A stretch of DNA of 64,000 nucleotides. Source: an uncultured bacterium. Its GTDB lineage: Bacteria; Armatimonadota; JACIXR01. The DNA is taken from contig CALITO010000002.1 of the NCBI GenBank assembly GCA_938041455.1, positions 62,001-126,000 of the forward strand, given 5' to 3'. The translations under genes and the position numbers were made by a program. Positions 1-9,013 of the stretch are shown here, piece after piece (within the stretch, counting starts at the first letter, position 1; each line of letters begins with the position of its first letter). The notes under the pieces were generated by a model, which searched no databases, was not told the origin of the DNA, and was given only the letters and a program-made list of their open reading frames with translations.

Positions 1-1
1 T

Positions 2-424
2 AAGAGGTGTCTGGAGAAGTATCTCAGCACTAAAGAGGTCAGAAATATACTGGGTATCGCAGATACCCTCCTTCAGAAACTGGTGAAGGTAGGGTTTCTC
101 ACTGCCAAGCTCATAGGAAAGCAGCGTTTCTTCCTAAGAGAGGAAGTAGAGCAATTGAAGCAGAAATACCCTACCCCCCAAGCTCTCATAAAGATGATAA
201 AGGAGCAGACAGGATATTCCGTTAGTTGGTTGGCGAAACAGTTAGGGATAAGTAGGCAAACCCTCTACACTTGGCTACACCGAGGGTTCCTATCCCTACC
301 TCAAAAGGGCGGTAAGGTCTTCATTACATCCTCTTATGTGGAGGAAATAAAGGAGAAACTCTCCCAAAAGATAGAGCAAGCACATAAAATAAGAGCCGTG
401 GTGCTGAGAAGCAGAGGAAAGTGA
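2..424 (+). CDS. Tandem helix-turn-helix DNA-binding protein, 5' partial
   Basis: The reading frame is open to the left edge, so the true start lies outside the window; an internal GTG at 83 is probably not the start because coherent HTH sequence precedes it. Two similar HTH modules follow one another. The first (STKEVRNILGI, then a turn and GFLTAKLIGKQRFF) resembles the MerR/excisionase HTH_17 type. The second (SVSWLAKQLGISRQTLYTWL, then GFLSLPQKGGKVF) repeats the same helix-turn-helix-wing layout. A basic, coiled tail ends the protein. The stop overlaps the GTG start of lnt (GTGA), so the two are translationally coupled. This suggests a DNA-binding regulator or a small accessory protein; its target is not deducible. 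Confidence 0.7.
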   Translation, partial: KRCLEKYLSTKEVRNILGIADTLLQKLVKVGFLTAKLIGKQRFFLREEVEQLKQKYPTPQALIKMIKEQTGYSVSWLAKQLGISRQTLYTWLHRGFLSLPQKGGKVFITSSYVEEIKEKLSQKIEQAHKIRAVVLRSRGK

Positions 425-2025
425 GGCTACTTCTCCTCTGCTCCTCCGCTTTGTTGCTTGTTTTATCTTTTCCCAGGGCAAATCTATTCCCCTTAGCTTG
501 GTTGTCCCTATCCCTTTTCCTAATAGCAATAAAAGGGAAGAAGCCCCTTGGGGCATTCTTCTGGGGTTGGCTATTTGGTTTTCTCTTTATCGGGGGTCTA
601 CTCTACTGGATTTTCCTATTCGGTTTCGTCCCCTGGTTTGCCCTCGCTCTTTTTGAGGGTTTTTACTTCGCTATTATTTCTCTCCTTTTCTCCCTATTAA
701 GGAAAGAAGGCTTTGGAGGAGCCCTTCTTTTTGCCTCCCTCTGGGCGGGAATTGAATATCTGAGGAGCTTGGGAAGATTCGGCTTCACCTGGGGTTCCCT
801 TGCCCAAAGCCAATATCTGGATATCCCCCTCTTAGGAATAACCAAGCTGGGAGGGATTTTCCTCCTCTCTTTTTTAATCGCTTTCTTAAACGGACTGTTC
901 GCCCTATCCCCTTTTAAAAAAGCGATTAAAAGCGCCATCCCCATTCTGCTCCTTGCCCATCTACTTGGTTTTTTCCTTAATCGGCTTTATCATCCCCCAG
1001 GAGATATAAGTGTGGCGGTTGTGCAGGCAGGTGAAGGGGAAAGGGTTACCCAACAAGTTGGGCTATGGAGCAGTCCCTCAACGGAAGAACTCATCTCCAT
1101 TTACGATTCTCTGTTAGAAAGCTTGAATTCTCCCCGATTAATAGTCTTTCCCGAGACGGCATTCCCCGTTTCCCTCCCCGATGTCAATAATGTTAAGGAG
1201 TGGGTGGAGAAGACAGCAATTGGCAGAAAAAGTTACATCCTCATCGGCTCGCCGGTCGAGGAAAGGGGAAGTATTTTCAATACTGCCTTTCTCTTCTCAC
1301 CCAAGGGGAAAATTATCGGGAGATACGATAAAGTTCAACTTGTCCCCTTTGGAGAATTTGTCCCCTGGCGGAAAACATTCCCCTGGTTGAAGAAACTGGG
1401 CGTTAGGGACTTCGATTTCTCCCCAGGAGAAGATTGGAACCCCCTGAAAGCGGGGGATTTCTCCCTTGGTGTGATGATTTGTTTTGAGTCCATATTTCCC
1501 AAGGTTGCTCGGGAGATGGCGTTAAAGGGAGCAGATGTATTAGTGGTGATAACCAACGATTCCTGGTTTGGAAAGACTTGGGCGGCGGAACAACATCTTG
1601 CTTTCTCTTCCTTACGGGCAAGCGAAGAAGGTAGGTATCTTCTCCGCTCAGCCACTACAGGTGTTTCAGCAATAATAGCACCCGATGGGAGAATCCTTCA
1701 AAGGAGCGAACTATTCCAACCAGCGATTTTAGAGGGGGAAGTCGGCAAGGGCAAAAACACTCCTTACACTTATACGGGAGATTATATCCTGTTTCTCCTT
1801 CTTCTCCCCCTTCCTCTCGAGCTCTTAAGACGCTTGAAATGGTTACGAACACAATTAAAAAACACCAGGTGGGGAGAGTCAGGTCAGATAAATGTTCTCA
1901 AAGCTCGCATCTCCCCCTTCGTTCTCCGAGACATCAACCTTTTTGTTGAGTTGCGCCCCCCTCTGAGGGCTTCTCCTTCTTCCCTGTTACCTCCTCTATC
2001 TTCTCTATCTTTCCCTCCTTGCTAA
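421..2025 (+). CDS. lnt: Apolipoprotein N-acyltransferase
   Basis: Lnt transfers the third acyl chain onto the N-terminal Cys of lipoproteins at the periplasmic face of the inner membrane. The first ~190 residues are a hydrophobic multi-span region, followed by a nitrilase-fold domain. The catalytic triad motifs are visible: Glu in FPETAFP, Lys in YDKVQLVPFGE and Cys in MICFESIF; NDSWFG and the last transmembrane segment follow. The GTG start overlaps the upstream stop. About 60 residues after the last membrane span (from about residue 475) have no counterpart in the usual ~500-residue family and run 92 nt antisense into the convergent S55 gene, so the natural stop may have been lost. Lnt implies lipoprotein maturation of the diderm type. 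Confidence 0.93.
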   Translation: MRLLLLCSSALLLVLSFPRANLFPLAWLSLSLFLIAIKGKKPLGAFFWGWLFGFLFIGGLLYWIFLFGFVPWFALALFEGFYFAIISLLFSLLRKEGFGGALLFASLWAGIEYLRSLGRFGFTWGSLAQSQYLDIPLLGITKLGGIFLLSFLIAFLNGLFALSPFKKAIKSAIPILLLAHLLGFFLNRLYHPPGDISVAVVQAGEGERVTQQVGLWSSPSTEELISIYDSLLESLNSPRLIVFPETAFPVSLPDVNNVKEWVEKTAIGRKSYILIGSPVEERGSIFNTAFLFSPKGKIIGRYDKVQLVPFGEFVPWRKTFPWLKKLGVRDFDFSPGEDWNPLKAGDFSLGVMICFESIFPKVAREMALKGADVLVVITNDSWFGKTWAAEQHLAFSSLRASEEGRYLLRSATTGVSAIIAPDGRILQRSELFQPAILEGEVGKGKNTPYTYTGDYILFLLLLPLPLELLRRLKWLRTQLKNTRWGESGQINVLKARISPFVLRDINLFVELRPPLRASPSSLLPPLSSLSFPPC

Positions 2026-5000
2026 GGGTTATCTTCTCTTCCACCGTCGCTTCGTTGCCCGCCGAATCCTTTGCCTTTATCTTTATCGTGAGGAGATTGA
2101 GATCTTTCTGAGGGAGTTCCGCCACAAGGCTGAAGGGCTCATATGTGGTAGCGAACATCCCCTTTAGGGGATTAGCGTAGTAGAACACATCTCCTCCTAT
2201 ACTATAAGTTACTTCGGCGATCGGGCTGAGAGCATCCTCGGCTATTCCTGAAAGATAAATCTTCCCCTCAACGAATTTGGCTTCCTTCTTTAGAACTGTT
2301 ATGCGAGGCGGGGTATTGTCTATTAGAACCCCTATCGTCTTCTCCACAGATAGTGCCCTTTCCGGTGGATTGCTTCCCGCATCAGAAATGGAAACCTTTA
2401 GCAGATATCTCCCATCCTTTCTACTTTTCGTGTCAAATTTGTGTTGATTTTTCCCCATCATCTCTCCCAATTTCTCCCAGTCTTTACCATTCTCCGAAAT
2501 GTAGAGGGTTGCTATTATATTGTCTCCGTTGGGGTCGCTCGCAGACCACCTTATTTCAGCCGAGCCCGATAGAGTATCCCCCCAGGAAGGAGAATTCACC
2601 TTCAGGGTAGGTGGGAGGTTTTGTGGGAGGAGATATATAGTGACCCGGCGGAGAACGGGTGTCAGAGAGGGGTCGGAGGTGCTGAGTTTCGCTCTATATT
2701 GGATATAACGGGCAGGGGGGCAGATTATTTGCCCATCGATACCCAGGGGCGTCCAGGCGCTCCAACCGTCACCAGGAATGGGGGAATCGCCGCTCCTCGT
2801 CTCTACCTCAAGTTTGCAAGCGGGAGGAACTTCCGCATCTGCAATTAACCTCCCCCAATCACAGGTTATCCCTCCATCAAAAACTGAAGAGGTAAATATT
2901 CCCTCCGGAGCAAAAGAGGTGGTAGAGAGCAAAATCGTGGGGGGATTGCTCCCCAAAGCCACAATACCCCTGCTCGTCTTCACAAATCCCGTTATATTGG
3001 AGCTATCCCCTTCGAAGGCGAAGCCCCATCTATCAGGGTAGGTAGGGTCAAGGAGGTATATTCTCCCTCTTCTTCCTGTTCCAATGAGGAGATACCCTGA
3101 ACTATCAGCCAGGCTATAAATACCTCGTTCCTTTGTATCCGCTATTTCAGAAAGTCCTTTCTCGCCTATTCGCCAAATCTTCCCCCCTGGAGAAGCACCA
3201 GCATAAATAGCTCCATTAGAGGAGATTAGAGCACTTATGGATTGACCACCGGTGGAATAGGAGATGGTTTCCCCTTCCCTATAGGGTATTATCAAACCTT
3301 GAGGCGAAGTGCCCAAGAAAATGGTGTCTTCCATTTCCTCTATTTTCAATATATGTTGGTCGGGTGCCACATACATAAGGAATGCCTGACCGCTTGATTC
3401 AACAGAGTAAAGAAGCCCTTTAGTCCCCCCAGTAGCTATGAGAAGCTTATCCCCTTTGGGGAGGACATCCCAGATATAGTCAACGGGAAGAGTGGTGAAA
3501 GGGGAAAGAGACTTGCTATTTGTATCTACCACATAGATATTTCCTCCTGGGAAAGAAGCAGCGAACAACTTCCCCTGCCACTTAAACAGCTTAAGCCCGA
3601 CCTCTTTACTCTTTAAAAATTCTTCCACCTTCCCATCTTGGGACACCTTAAATATTCTTCCGCTGGGTAGAGTAGAGGCAAAATAGTGGTCCTCTTCTTC
3701 TATGAGAGAAAGGAAAAGGGAACCGGGAAGCCTTGCTACTTCCTTCCATTGGGGAGCGAGGACAACCTCTCCACTTTGGGTGACGACGGCGCTTTTAATC
3801 TCCCCTTTGGAGAAATCATCATATCCCCCCTGTATCCAGATCCTTTTTGAGGGCTTTGCTGGAGGTGCTGGGGGTGGCTGGGGAGCCTCAGAGGAAGGTG
3901 GTTGTTCGGGAGCCTCAGCGGAGGGCGGGGTAGATTGGGGAGGTAGACCCTGTTGAGAAGGAAACAGCCGAGTAGGAGAACTTTTCATTATGGAGGAAAG
4001 ATAAGAGGAAACCTTTTTAGAATAGAATGTTTCTCCCTCATAGAATATTCCTTCCTCCTCAGGAGGGGTGAATTCTCCGGGGGGAGGACCACCTTCCTGG
4101 GGAGGCGGTCCAGCTTCAGGAGGAGTGGGAATTGCTCTGCCCGTTTTAGAAATCGTTATATCCAATCTCTGTGCTCCCATCACCACCCAATCGGTATCAA
4201 TTGAGGTGACGGATACATAGCGAATTCGCCGAAGAGCGGTTTCCTTATCGGAGATTATCATCTGCTCTATTCCACTGGGAAGTGGGGAGAACAATTTATC
4301 GTCTACCTGAAGACGAAAACGAGGCATTACGAGAGACGCTATTAACTGGTTATTCTGAGGAATATCCTCAATGAATTTGAGCATATCTGAAAGATTTGTA
4401 GGCGATTTTAAGCCCATAACCTCTGGGAAAATATAACCACCACCTCCTACATAAATGGAAGTTCTCCCCTCGGGAGCTTGGGGAGGGATGGCCACTTTAA
4501 GAGACAAGGTTGTGGGCTCGTCCTTCCCGAACTCCTTCAAGTATACAGAGAGAGATATCTTTTCCCCGGGCCTAACGATGTTCCTTTCCAGGGAAATTCT
4601 TTCCAATCTCGCTACCTTCCTCCCCTTCATTACCTCCACCCTAACCGATACCTTTTCAGGATAAACCTCTTGGAAGATATTGTTAGCGAGCAGATAGAGG
4701 ATATCCTCTATGAAGAAAACGGGGTCATACATTGCTCCAGAGGAAGAATAAAATAAATCCTTTTTGCTAATGCGTTTTCCTCCCTCCAGTTGGATGTCAA
4801 AGGAGACGCTGGTCACAACATCCACAGGGTCGGGGAAAGAGAGGAGAAGGGCATTTAAGGTAGCGCTTCCAATGAGGTCATTGGTGAGGTAAGGGTGCTT
4901 CACTACCTGCACATTGAATGTTTGGGTTTTTTCGCCATTATTGACGGAGATGGAAACGGGGATCATATTGGGAACTTGCCCTACTTTGCCACTTATCGCG

Positions 5001-5884
5001 AAGTAGCCATCCCGGGTAAGAGCACCAATTGGTAAACCGGGCGAACTGATTTTGGTGGAGAATTCCACCCTGGGAATGACATCGTGAATATAGGCAGAGA
5101 CAACGGGCATTTGGGTATCTCCCATATCCATCATAGAGTGTCCAAAGGCAAGCCATTCCCCACTCTCATCCACATAAGTAAGGGTGCCGGTTGCGGTTAT
5201 CTCCATATCCCCGCTCATAAGTTGGCATCCTACGGCGGAGCCGGGGACAAAGGGGACTTTTACTTCCATCTTTCCCCCCGCTGGCGCTTGCATAAAGAAG
5301 AAGCCAGCTCGCTCGAAGAAGGGAGCAACTTTCTCCAAAGCTTTTGGATGAAAGCCAGAGGCAATAAGAGGAATTGCTATAGGCACCATTGTTATGTATT
5401 CATTCCCCGGAACATTCTTCAAACCCAGTCCCCTTAAGAAGGAACTTTTTATTTGCGCTGAAACTGTTCCCCCAATGGGGACCTCCCTGTTGGCGGAGGC
5501 GATCATATTCTCTATGGGAGTTATTCCCGCCAAAGGTTCCAGGGCAAATCTCCAGGTCAAGGCAACTGCCCCTATCAATTTCCCGTTGATGTAGACAGGA
5601 CTCCCGCTCATACCTGCTATCACCTTGGCGTTTCTCTCCGTGATTGGTCCGCCAGATAGACGAGCAAGGATAATATCTCCCGTTATGTTGTCTTTGGGCA
5701 AGACGCCGATGATTTCCACATCGAACCTCTCTATCTTCGTTCCTTTAAAGACCGTCAAGCCGTAGCCCTTCATCCCGGGCCGTATGTCCTTGACCCTCAT
5801 CATAGTCTGGGGATTGAAGTTGATAGCAAAACAGCTTAAGGACAAGGATAACAAGATAAGGATTTTGTAAGTGGACCTCCTCAA
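1934..5884 (-). CDS. Exported SpoIVB-type (S55) peptidase domain / beta-propeller protein
   Basis: I place the start at a TTG (5884) preceded by GAAGGAGG at 8 nt, directly before a signal peptide (RRSTYKILILLSLSLSCFA); an ATG further upstream at 5956 has no such site. The N-terminal ~400 residues match the S55 SpoIVB-like family: RVKDIRPGMKGYG, a GMSGSPVY serine motif near residue 93, and FGHSMMDMGDTQ. After a middle beta domain comes a long Pro/Gln/Glu-rich linker. Then follows a repetitive beta-propeller of blades like GGNIYVVDTNSKS, GTKGLLYSVESSG and GGKIWRIGEKG. Two C-terminal beta-sandwich regions resemble Ig/fibronectin modules (WSASDPNGDNI; SGIAEDALSPIAEVTYSI). About 1316 residues. It probably acts outside the cytoplasmic membrane; its substrate is unknown. 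It lies downstream of recO on the same strand. Confidence 0.8.
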   Translation of the reverse strand: MRRSTYKILILLSLSLSCFAINFNPQTMMRVKDIRPGMKGYGLTVFKGTKIERFDVEIIGVLPKDNITGDIILARLSGGPITERNAKVIAGMSGSPVYINGKLIGAVALTWRFALEPLAGITPIENMIASANREVPIGGTVSAQIKSSFLRGLGLKNVPGNEYITMVPIAIPLIASGFHPKALEKVAPFFERAGFFFMQAPAGGKMEVKVPFVPGSAVGCQLMSGDMEITATGTLTYVDESGEWLAFGHSMMDMGDTQMPVVSAYIHDVIPRVEFSTKISSPGLPIGALTRDGYFAISGKVGQVPNMIPVSISVNNGEKTQTFNVQVVKHPYLTNDLIGSATLNALLLSFPDPVDVVTSVSFDIQLEGGKRISKKDLFYSSSGAMYDPVFFIEDILYLLANNIFQEVYPEKVSVRVEVMKGRKVARLERISLERNIVRPGEKISLSVYLKEFGKDEPTTLSLKVAIPPQAPEGRTSIYVGGGGYIFPEVMGLKSPTNLSDMLKFIEDIPQNNQLIASLVMPRFRLQVDDKLFSPLPSGIEQMIISDKETALRRIRYVSVTSIDTDWVVMGAQRLDITISKTGRAIPTPPEAGPPPQEGGPPPGEFTPPEEEGIFYEGETFYSKKVSSYLSSIMKSSPTRLFPSQQGLPPQSTPPSAEAPEQPPSSEAPQPPPAPPAKPSKRIWIQGGYDDFSKGEIKSAVVTQSGEVVLAPQWKEVARLPGSLFLSLIEEEDHYFASTLPSGRIFKVSQDGKVEEFLKSKEVGLKLFKWQGKLFAASFPGGNIYVVDTNSKSLSPFTTLPVDYIWDVLPKGDKLLIATGGTKGLLYSVESSGQAFLMYVAPDQHILKIEEMEDTIFLGTSPQGLIIPYREGETISYSTGGQSISALISSNGAIYAGASPGGKIWRIGEKGLSEIADTKERGIYSLADSSGYLLIGTGRRGRIYLLDPTYPDRWGFAFEGDSSNITGFVKTSRGIVALGSNPPTILLSTTSFAPEGIFTSSVFDGGITCDWGRLIADAEVPPACKLEVETRSGDSPIPGDGWSAWTPLGIDGQIICPPARYIQYRAKLSTSDPSLTPVLRRVTIYLLPQNLPPTLKVNSPSWGDTLSGSAEIRWSASDPNGDNIIATLYISENGKDWEKLGEMMGKNQHKFDTKSRKDGRYLLKVSISDAGSNPPERALSVEKTIGVLIDNTPPRITVLKKEAKFVEGKIYLSGIAEDALSPIAEVTYSIGGDVFYYANPLKGMFATTYEPFSLVAELPQKDLNLLTIKIKAKDSAGNEATVEEKITLSKEGKIEKIEEVTGKKEKPSEGGATQQKG

Positions 5885-5962
5885 TCTCTGTTCCTCCTTC
5901 TTGCAATTATTTTTAAATTTATTAAAAATGATACTGCCTTTCGAAATTTTTAGCAAAAAGTA

Positions 5963-6715
5963 TTAAGGGGAATTATCTATGCCTTGGAGAAAAGAGGAGG
6001 TTTTTCCCCTCTTTTCCGTCCTTATGTCTATGTAAAGGGGAAGAATGGAACGCAGTTCATCCCTGCTCCGCTGAGGAAGTATCTCCTCCACAAGTTGGTG
6101 AACGGGAGCAGAAATAAGCTTTTTCAGGAGTTCTACGGTCTCTTGGGAAATGGGTAAGGAATGCTCGGCAAAGGATAGACATTTTTGGCAAATTATCCCC
6201 CCACCGGAGATGGAGAAGAGAAGTGGAGATTTCCCCGTTTCTCCGGCGCAGATGAGGCAATTCTCGAGATGTGGCTTGTAGCCAAGGTGGGATAAAAGTT
6301 TAAGTTCCCAGGAACGAGCGACGAGTTCGGGGTCCTTTGCTTTTTCCATAACATAGAGATGAGCCAGTAGGGTATCAAAGATATATTCGTCAGCATCTTC
6401 TTCCTCGGTAATTCTGTCAAGAAATTCAACAAGAGAGGAGGCATAAGCAAACCTTTCCATATTCTGAACAAAAGCAGGGAAACTATGTTTGAGTTTTCCC
6501 TGAGTGATTATGTGAAGGTTTTTGCCCTTAACGAGGAGCAGACGAGAGTAAGCGAAGAGTTGGGTTAAAGGGGCGAGGCTATTCTTCGGCTTGCGAGCAC
6601 CTTTGGCTATTGCGGAGAGTTTCCCTTTGGCTTGCGTGTAAAGGACAACTATGCGATCCGCTTCCCCTTGATTGAAATTGCGCAAAACGATGGCATTGGT
6701 GGAGAGAAAACGCAT
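5963..6715 (-). CDS. recO: DNA repair protein RecO
   Basis: RecO acts in the RecFOR pathway: it binds SSB and single-stranded DNA and helps load RecA at gaps. The 250-residue length is typical. The N-terminal OB fold begins TNAIVLRNFNQGEADRIVVLYT, and the helical C-terminal half carries a four-Cys zinc site (C153, C156, C176, C179: NCLIC then CQKC). The ATG start agrees with the family N-terminus. The gene follows deoC by only 4 nt and precedes the S55 gene, so the three probably share a transcript. Confidence 0.93.
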   Translation of the reverse strand: MRFLSTNAIVLRNFNQGEADRIVVLYTQAKGKLSAIAKGARKPKNSLAPLTQLFAYSRLLLVKGKNLHIITQGKLKHSFPAFVQNMERFAYASSLVEFLDRITEEEDADEYIFDTLLAHLYVMEKAKDPELVARSWELKLLSHLGYKPHLENCLICAGETGKSPLLFSISGGGIICQKCLSFAEHSLPISQETVELLKKLISAPVHQLVEEILPQRSRDELRSILPLYIDIRTEKRGKTSSFLQGIDNSP

Positions 6716-6719
6716 AGTG

Positions 6720-7433
6720 TCAAGAGGACTTGATGCTTCTTTTGTATTCCTCCATTATGCCCACGGCTGAACTCGTCCCTATACGGTCAGCACCGGCGGT
6801 CAGGAAGGACATCACATCGCCTAAGTTTCTTATACCCCCGGCAGCCTTTATCCTCATCGTCGCCCCCACTACTTCCCTTATAATTCTCACATCCTCCACG
6901 GTTGTGCCCCTCGGACCAAATCCTGTGGAGGTCTTGAGAAAATCCGCCCCACTGCCCAATAGCAAAGAGGCGATCCGTCTTATCTCCTGCTGAGTTAGAT
7001 ATCCACACTCTATTATTATCTTGGTTATGATACCTCCCCTGGAGGAGGTAAGTGATTGCATCTTGGATGCCTCAACAAGCGATTTAATTTCCTCCAAAAA
7101 TTCCTTCTCTTTCCCTGACTTGAAAAGCCCCATATTAGCGACGATGTCCAGTTCCTCAGCCCCTAAGGAAATGGCATTTTTCACCTCCGCTATCTTAACA
7201 TTTCTTGTGTTAGCTCCTAAGGGGAAGCCAATAACGGTGCACAACTTCACATCCGAGCCTAAGAGCCTCTCTCGGGCTACTGAAAGCCAACAAGGATGGA
7301 TACAGAGAGCAGCAAAGTGCCAACTTTTAGCTTCTTCGCAACCTTTAATTATCATCTCCTCCGTGGCATCAGGGCGAAGTAGGGAGTAGTCTATTACCTT
7401 CCCAAGTTCTTCAATAGATAGATGATAAGACAT
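6720..7433 (-). CDS. deoC: Deoxyribose-phosphate aldolase
   Basis: This enzyme cleaves 2-deoxyribose 5-phosphate to acetaldehyde and glyceraldehyde 3-phosphate in deoxynucleoside breakdown. It is a class I aldolase TIM barrel of normal size (237 residues). The Schiff-base Lys is K167 in FLKTSTGFG, with partner Lys K196 in IKAAGGIR and Asp D96 in ELDIVAN. A short Ser/Gly-rich insertion sits at about residues 126-135, just before the IIIECGYL strand. The gene ends 4 nt before recO. No other nucleoside-catabolic genes adjoin it. Confidence 0.95.
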   Translation of the reverse strand: MSYHLSIEELGKVIDYSLLRPDATEEMIIKGCEEAKSWHFAALCIHPCWLSVARERLLGSDVKLCTVIGFPLGANTRNVKIAEVKNAISLGAEELDIVANMGLFKSGKEKEFLEEIKSLVEASKMQSLTSSRGGIITKIIIECGYLTQQEIRRIASLLLGSGADFLKTSTGFGPRGTTVEDVRIIREVVGATMRIKAAGGIRNLGDVMSFLTAGADRIGTSSAVGIMEEYKRSIKSS

Positions 7434-7477
7434 AAGATATCTCCTCCACTAAATTTTAATAGTTTAAAAAGGAGTGT

Positions 7478-7954
7478 TCAAATCCAGGAAACCGCTAAAA
7501 TGGGGGTGCTGAGCGCTTTCACTAAACTACCGAAAGGAGTAGGGAAATTCACTTTGTGATTCGGCGTAATGACGACAACGGGGGATATGAGGGGAAAACC
7601 CGCTTCCTCTATTTTCCTTATATCAAATTCTATCAACTTCTCTCCCTTCTTTACCATCTGCCCCTCCTTTACACCACATTTGAAGCCCTCGCCCTTGAGA
7701 TTGATAGTGTCTATGCCTATATGAATCAAGAGTTCAAAACCGTCCTCTCCCTTTATCACTAAGGCATGTCCTCCCTTAACCACCGCTGAAATCTCGCCAT
7801 CCATAGGAGCATAGGCAATGCCAAGGGAGGGCTTTATAGCCACACCTTCTCCTATGATCTTCTGGGCAAAGACGGGGTCGGGCACCTCTTCCAAAGGGAA
7901 AAGTTCACCAGAAAGAGGAGCACAGATTATCTTTTCCTCCATCTCATATCTCAC
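7478..7954 (-). CDS. PTS EIIA(Glc)-type phosphocarrier protein, stand-alone
   Basis: The 158-residue protein is a single EIIA-glucose domain. It begins with the family pattern CAPLSGELFPLEEVPDPVFA and GEGVAIKP and has both active-site histidines: H63 in GGHALVI and the phospho-acceptor H78 in LLIHIGIDT. In the classical system it passes phosphate from HPr to EIIB(Glc). No EIIB, EIIC, HPr or EI gene is present in the window, so its partner is unknown and it may be regulatory. The GTG start at 7954 lies inside the end of the upstream C45-like gene (11 nt overlap); ATG at 7942 is an alternative. Confidence 0.88.
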   Translation of the reverse strand: MRYEMEEKIICAPLSGELFPLEEVPDPVFAQKIIGEGVAIKPSLGIAYAPMDGEISAVVKGGHALVIKGEDGFELLIHIGIDTINLKGEGFKCGVKEGQMVKKGEKLIEFDIRKIEEAGFPLISPVVVITPNHKVNFPTPFGSLVKALSTPILAVSWI

Positions 7955-8984
7955 TGGGATTTATCCAATAATCCCCCCTTATTAACTCCTCTGGCGTTTC
8001 TTCCGAAGCTATGGATAAAGGGAAAGGGATAGCCTTATCGGGAGGACCAGGGAAGGCAAAAGCTAAGGAAAGGGAGTGTAAAAGGGGGTGGAGAATCACG
8101 GTAAGGGCGCCCACTGTGTGCTTACTGCAGATGGGGTAGCTTCCCTCTCTATCGCTTGCCACCAGCCAGATATCCTCGGGCTTTATCCTCCCCTTACCAC
8201 CTAGCAGTCCACAAGCCCTTTGTAAACGCTGTTGAGAGGAAAGGTCTTCCTTTTTATTATTTAGCAGTAGAAAACAATTGCTCCTTATTAACAAACCCTC
8301 CTTCGCTTCCTCCCATCTCAACTCCTCAGGCGTATACTCTATAACCATCCCTCCTTCCTTATCCAAAAGAAGGAGGATAAACCCCCTGTTCTCGCCCTCG
8401 GTGGAAAGGAAACCCCTTTCCAGCATATCATTTGCTATATTCAGCGCTTCTCTCCTGTTGCTCGCCCTCTCCGCTATAAGCCGTAGTAGATGACGGTCCA
8501 ATAGTCCGTAAGAGGGCTCTATATCGCTATATCCCCCTGTATTTGAGGCGCCAGCCAACCCAGCTTCGTTGAGGAAGTAGGCAACTCCTAAATCCAAAGG
8601 GGAAGCACCTCCGATGAACTTATAGCAACCTTCTATCCTCTTGATGAAGAAGCTCTGCCTTTGAATAGCGAAATCCCTGTTCTTATGGAGAATAGGAAAA
8701 CCGCTCTCCGTGGAGAGAGCTATGAGGGAGGTGCATTCATCACCAAGAGAGGCAAGGTTATAGGCGAGGAAAAACTGGAAATCTGTGCCCGAAGAGTCAC
8801 ATATTGCCTTACCTTCTTCAAGCCAATGAGGTGCTACCTCCTCAACGATGTCTGCAAATTGCCCTACTCTACTCTTCCAATTGTTGAGGGGCTTGAAGGA
8901 GAAAGCAAGCTCCTCTATGCTCTTTTTCGCTACTTTTCCGAATAACCTGCCAACTTCTTCCGCTTTTCCTCTAAGAGCAATCAT
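7944..8984 (-). CDS. C45-family (acyl-CoA:6-APA acyltransferase-like) Ntn hydrolase
   Basis: The protein resembles the peptidase C45 / AAT family, Ntn hydrolases that autocleave before a catalytic Cys and hydrolyse or transfer acyl groups on amides. The candidate nucleophile is C84 in GDECTSLIAL, followed by the strand LHKNRDF typical of the family, then AGASNTGGYSD and a C-terminal segment with ICSKHTVGALTVILHP. The length of 346 residues fits. There is no signal peptide, so it is probably cytoplasmic. It overlaps the EIIA gene by 11 nt and follows the FAD oxidoreductase gene by 29 nt. The natural substrate cannot be read from sequence. Confidence 0.8.
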   Translation of the reverse strand: MIALRGKAEEVGRLFGKVAKKSIEELAFSFKPLNNWKSRVGQFADIVEEVAPHWLEEGKAICDSSGTDFQFFLAYNLASLGDECTSLIALSTESGFPILHKNRDFAIQRQSFFIKRIEGCYKFIGGASPLDLGVAYFLNEAGLAGASNTGGYSDIEPSYGLLDRHLLRLIAERASNRREALNIANDMLERGFLSTEGENRGFILLLLDKEGGMVIEYTPEELRWEEAKEGLLIRSNCFLLLNNKKEDLSSQQRLQRACGLLGGKGRIKPEDIWLVASDREGSYPICSKHTVGALTVILHPLLHSLSLAFAFPGPPDKAIPFPLSIASEETPEELIRGDYWINPSEI

Positions 8985-9013
8985 AGAAAAGGATTTTAAC
9001 CATTCAGTTGCCT

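Noticed and set aside
2353..5594. Several antisense frames of 60-120 codons inside the S55 gene
   Set aside because: They mirror the codon pattern of the large gene, have no ribosome sites and no recognisable domains.
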